Made by a program: the position numbers and the translations under genes. Positions 63,910 to 64,000 of a DNA stretch of 64,000 nt are shown one piece after another. Below the pieces are notes generated by a model. It searched no databases, was not told the origin of the DNA, and saw only the letters and a list, made by a program, of their open reading frames with translations. Source of the stretch: Sutcliffiella horikoshii. GTDB taxonomy: Bacteria; Bacillota; Bacilli; Bacillales; Bacillaceae_I. Positions within the stretch are counted from its first letter, which is position 1; every line of letters starts with the position of its first letter. The stretch lies in NCBI RefSeq assembly GCF_020524325.1, contig NZ_JAIVKY010000007.1, positions 186,001-250,000 on the forward strand, in the 5' to 3' direction.

Positions 63910-64000
63910 AACACAGGATTTTTTCCACTTCTTATTAATATTCCAACTTTTTTTCTGTCAGACCATTTTTTTGATGTGATATTGAATCATTTTCTGATAG

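Overview
The window is a chromosomal segment of a low-GC, endospore-forming member of the Bacillaceae. Three things point there: spo0F, spoIIR and ywmB; Shine-Dalgarno sequences close to AGGAGG with frequent GTG/TTG starts; and a gene order that follows the Bacillus subtilis ywj-ywk-ywl-atp-ywm region (uvsE, ywjE, fadF, rpoE, pyrG, ywjG, spo0F, fbaA, tal, murAB, glpX, rho, rpmE, tdk, prfA, prmC, spoIIR, ywlB, ywlC, mntP, ywlE, rpiB, ywlG, glyA, upp, atp operon, ywzB, ywmB, murAA). The c-subunit of the ATP synthase has the ordinary glycine-type motif, so nothing marks an extreme alkaliphile. No tRNA, rRNA, CRISPR, prophage or transposase gene was seen.

Layout. 0.1-2.4 kb, minus strand: DNA repair (uvsE) and a minor cardiolipin synthase. 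2.5-13.8 kb: a fatty-acid and branched-acyl-CoA catabolic block. It holds fadF, then thiolase, 3-hydroxyacyl-CoA dehydrogenase, two acyl-CoA dehydrogenases, a TetR regulator and fused isobutyryl-CoA mutase icmF, inserted between the fadF and rpoE positions of the B. subtilis order. Two related 18-bp palindromes and cre-like sites precede the two transcription units. 14-24 kb: rpoE, pyrG with its attenuator, ywjG, spo0F, fbaA, tal, murAB, glpX. 24-29.5 kb: rho, rpmE2, tdk, a lipoprotein, prfA-prmC. 30-39 kb: spoIIR, ywlB, a DnaA-box cluster around ywlC, mntP, ywlE, a chemoreceptor, rpiB, ywlG, glyA, upp. 39-41.4 kb: a secreted Vpr-like subtilase. 41.8-49.2 kb: the complete atpZIBEFHAGDC operon. 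49.9-60.7 kb: an 11-subunit complex I operon nuoABCDHIJKLMN, lacking nuoEFG, whose NuoC carries a long Ala/Lys-rich repeat extension. 60.9-63.8 kb: ywzB, ywmB, murAA.

The coding content is largely housekeeping. The unusual material is between genes. Four repeat systems are interleaved: (1) a GGGGTCTGACCCC palindrome family (REP-like, at least 14 cores, often doublets, several acting as terminators, one forming the 3' end of ywlB); (2) a 110-135 nt element in six copies, all in the same orientation just downstream of a gene, whose arms change in a compensatory way and so look like a folded RNA or DNA; (3) arrays in which each spacer has its own short motif recurring every 20-22 nt, found in at least five spacers; (4) two spacers with 51- and 52-nt units. 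The spacings 21 and 52 nt are close to two and five turns of B-DNA. A DnaA-box cluster lies upstream of and inside ywlC. These intergenic systems are the best candidates for something undescribed.
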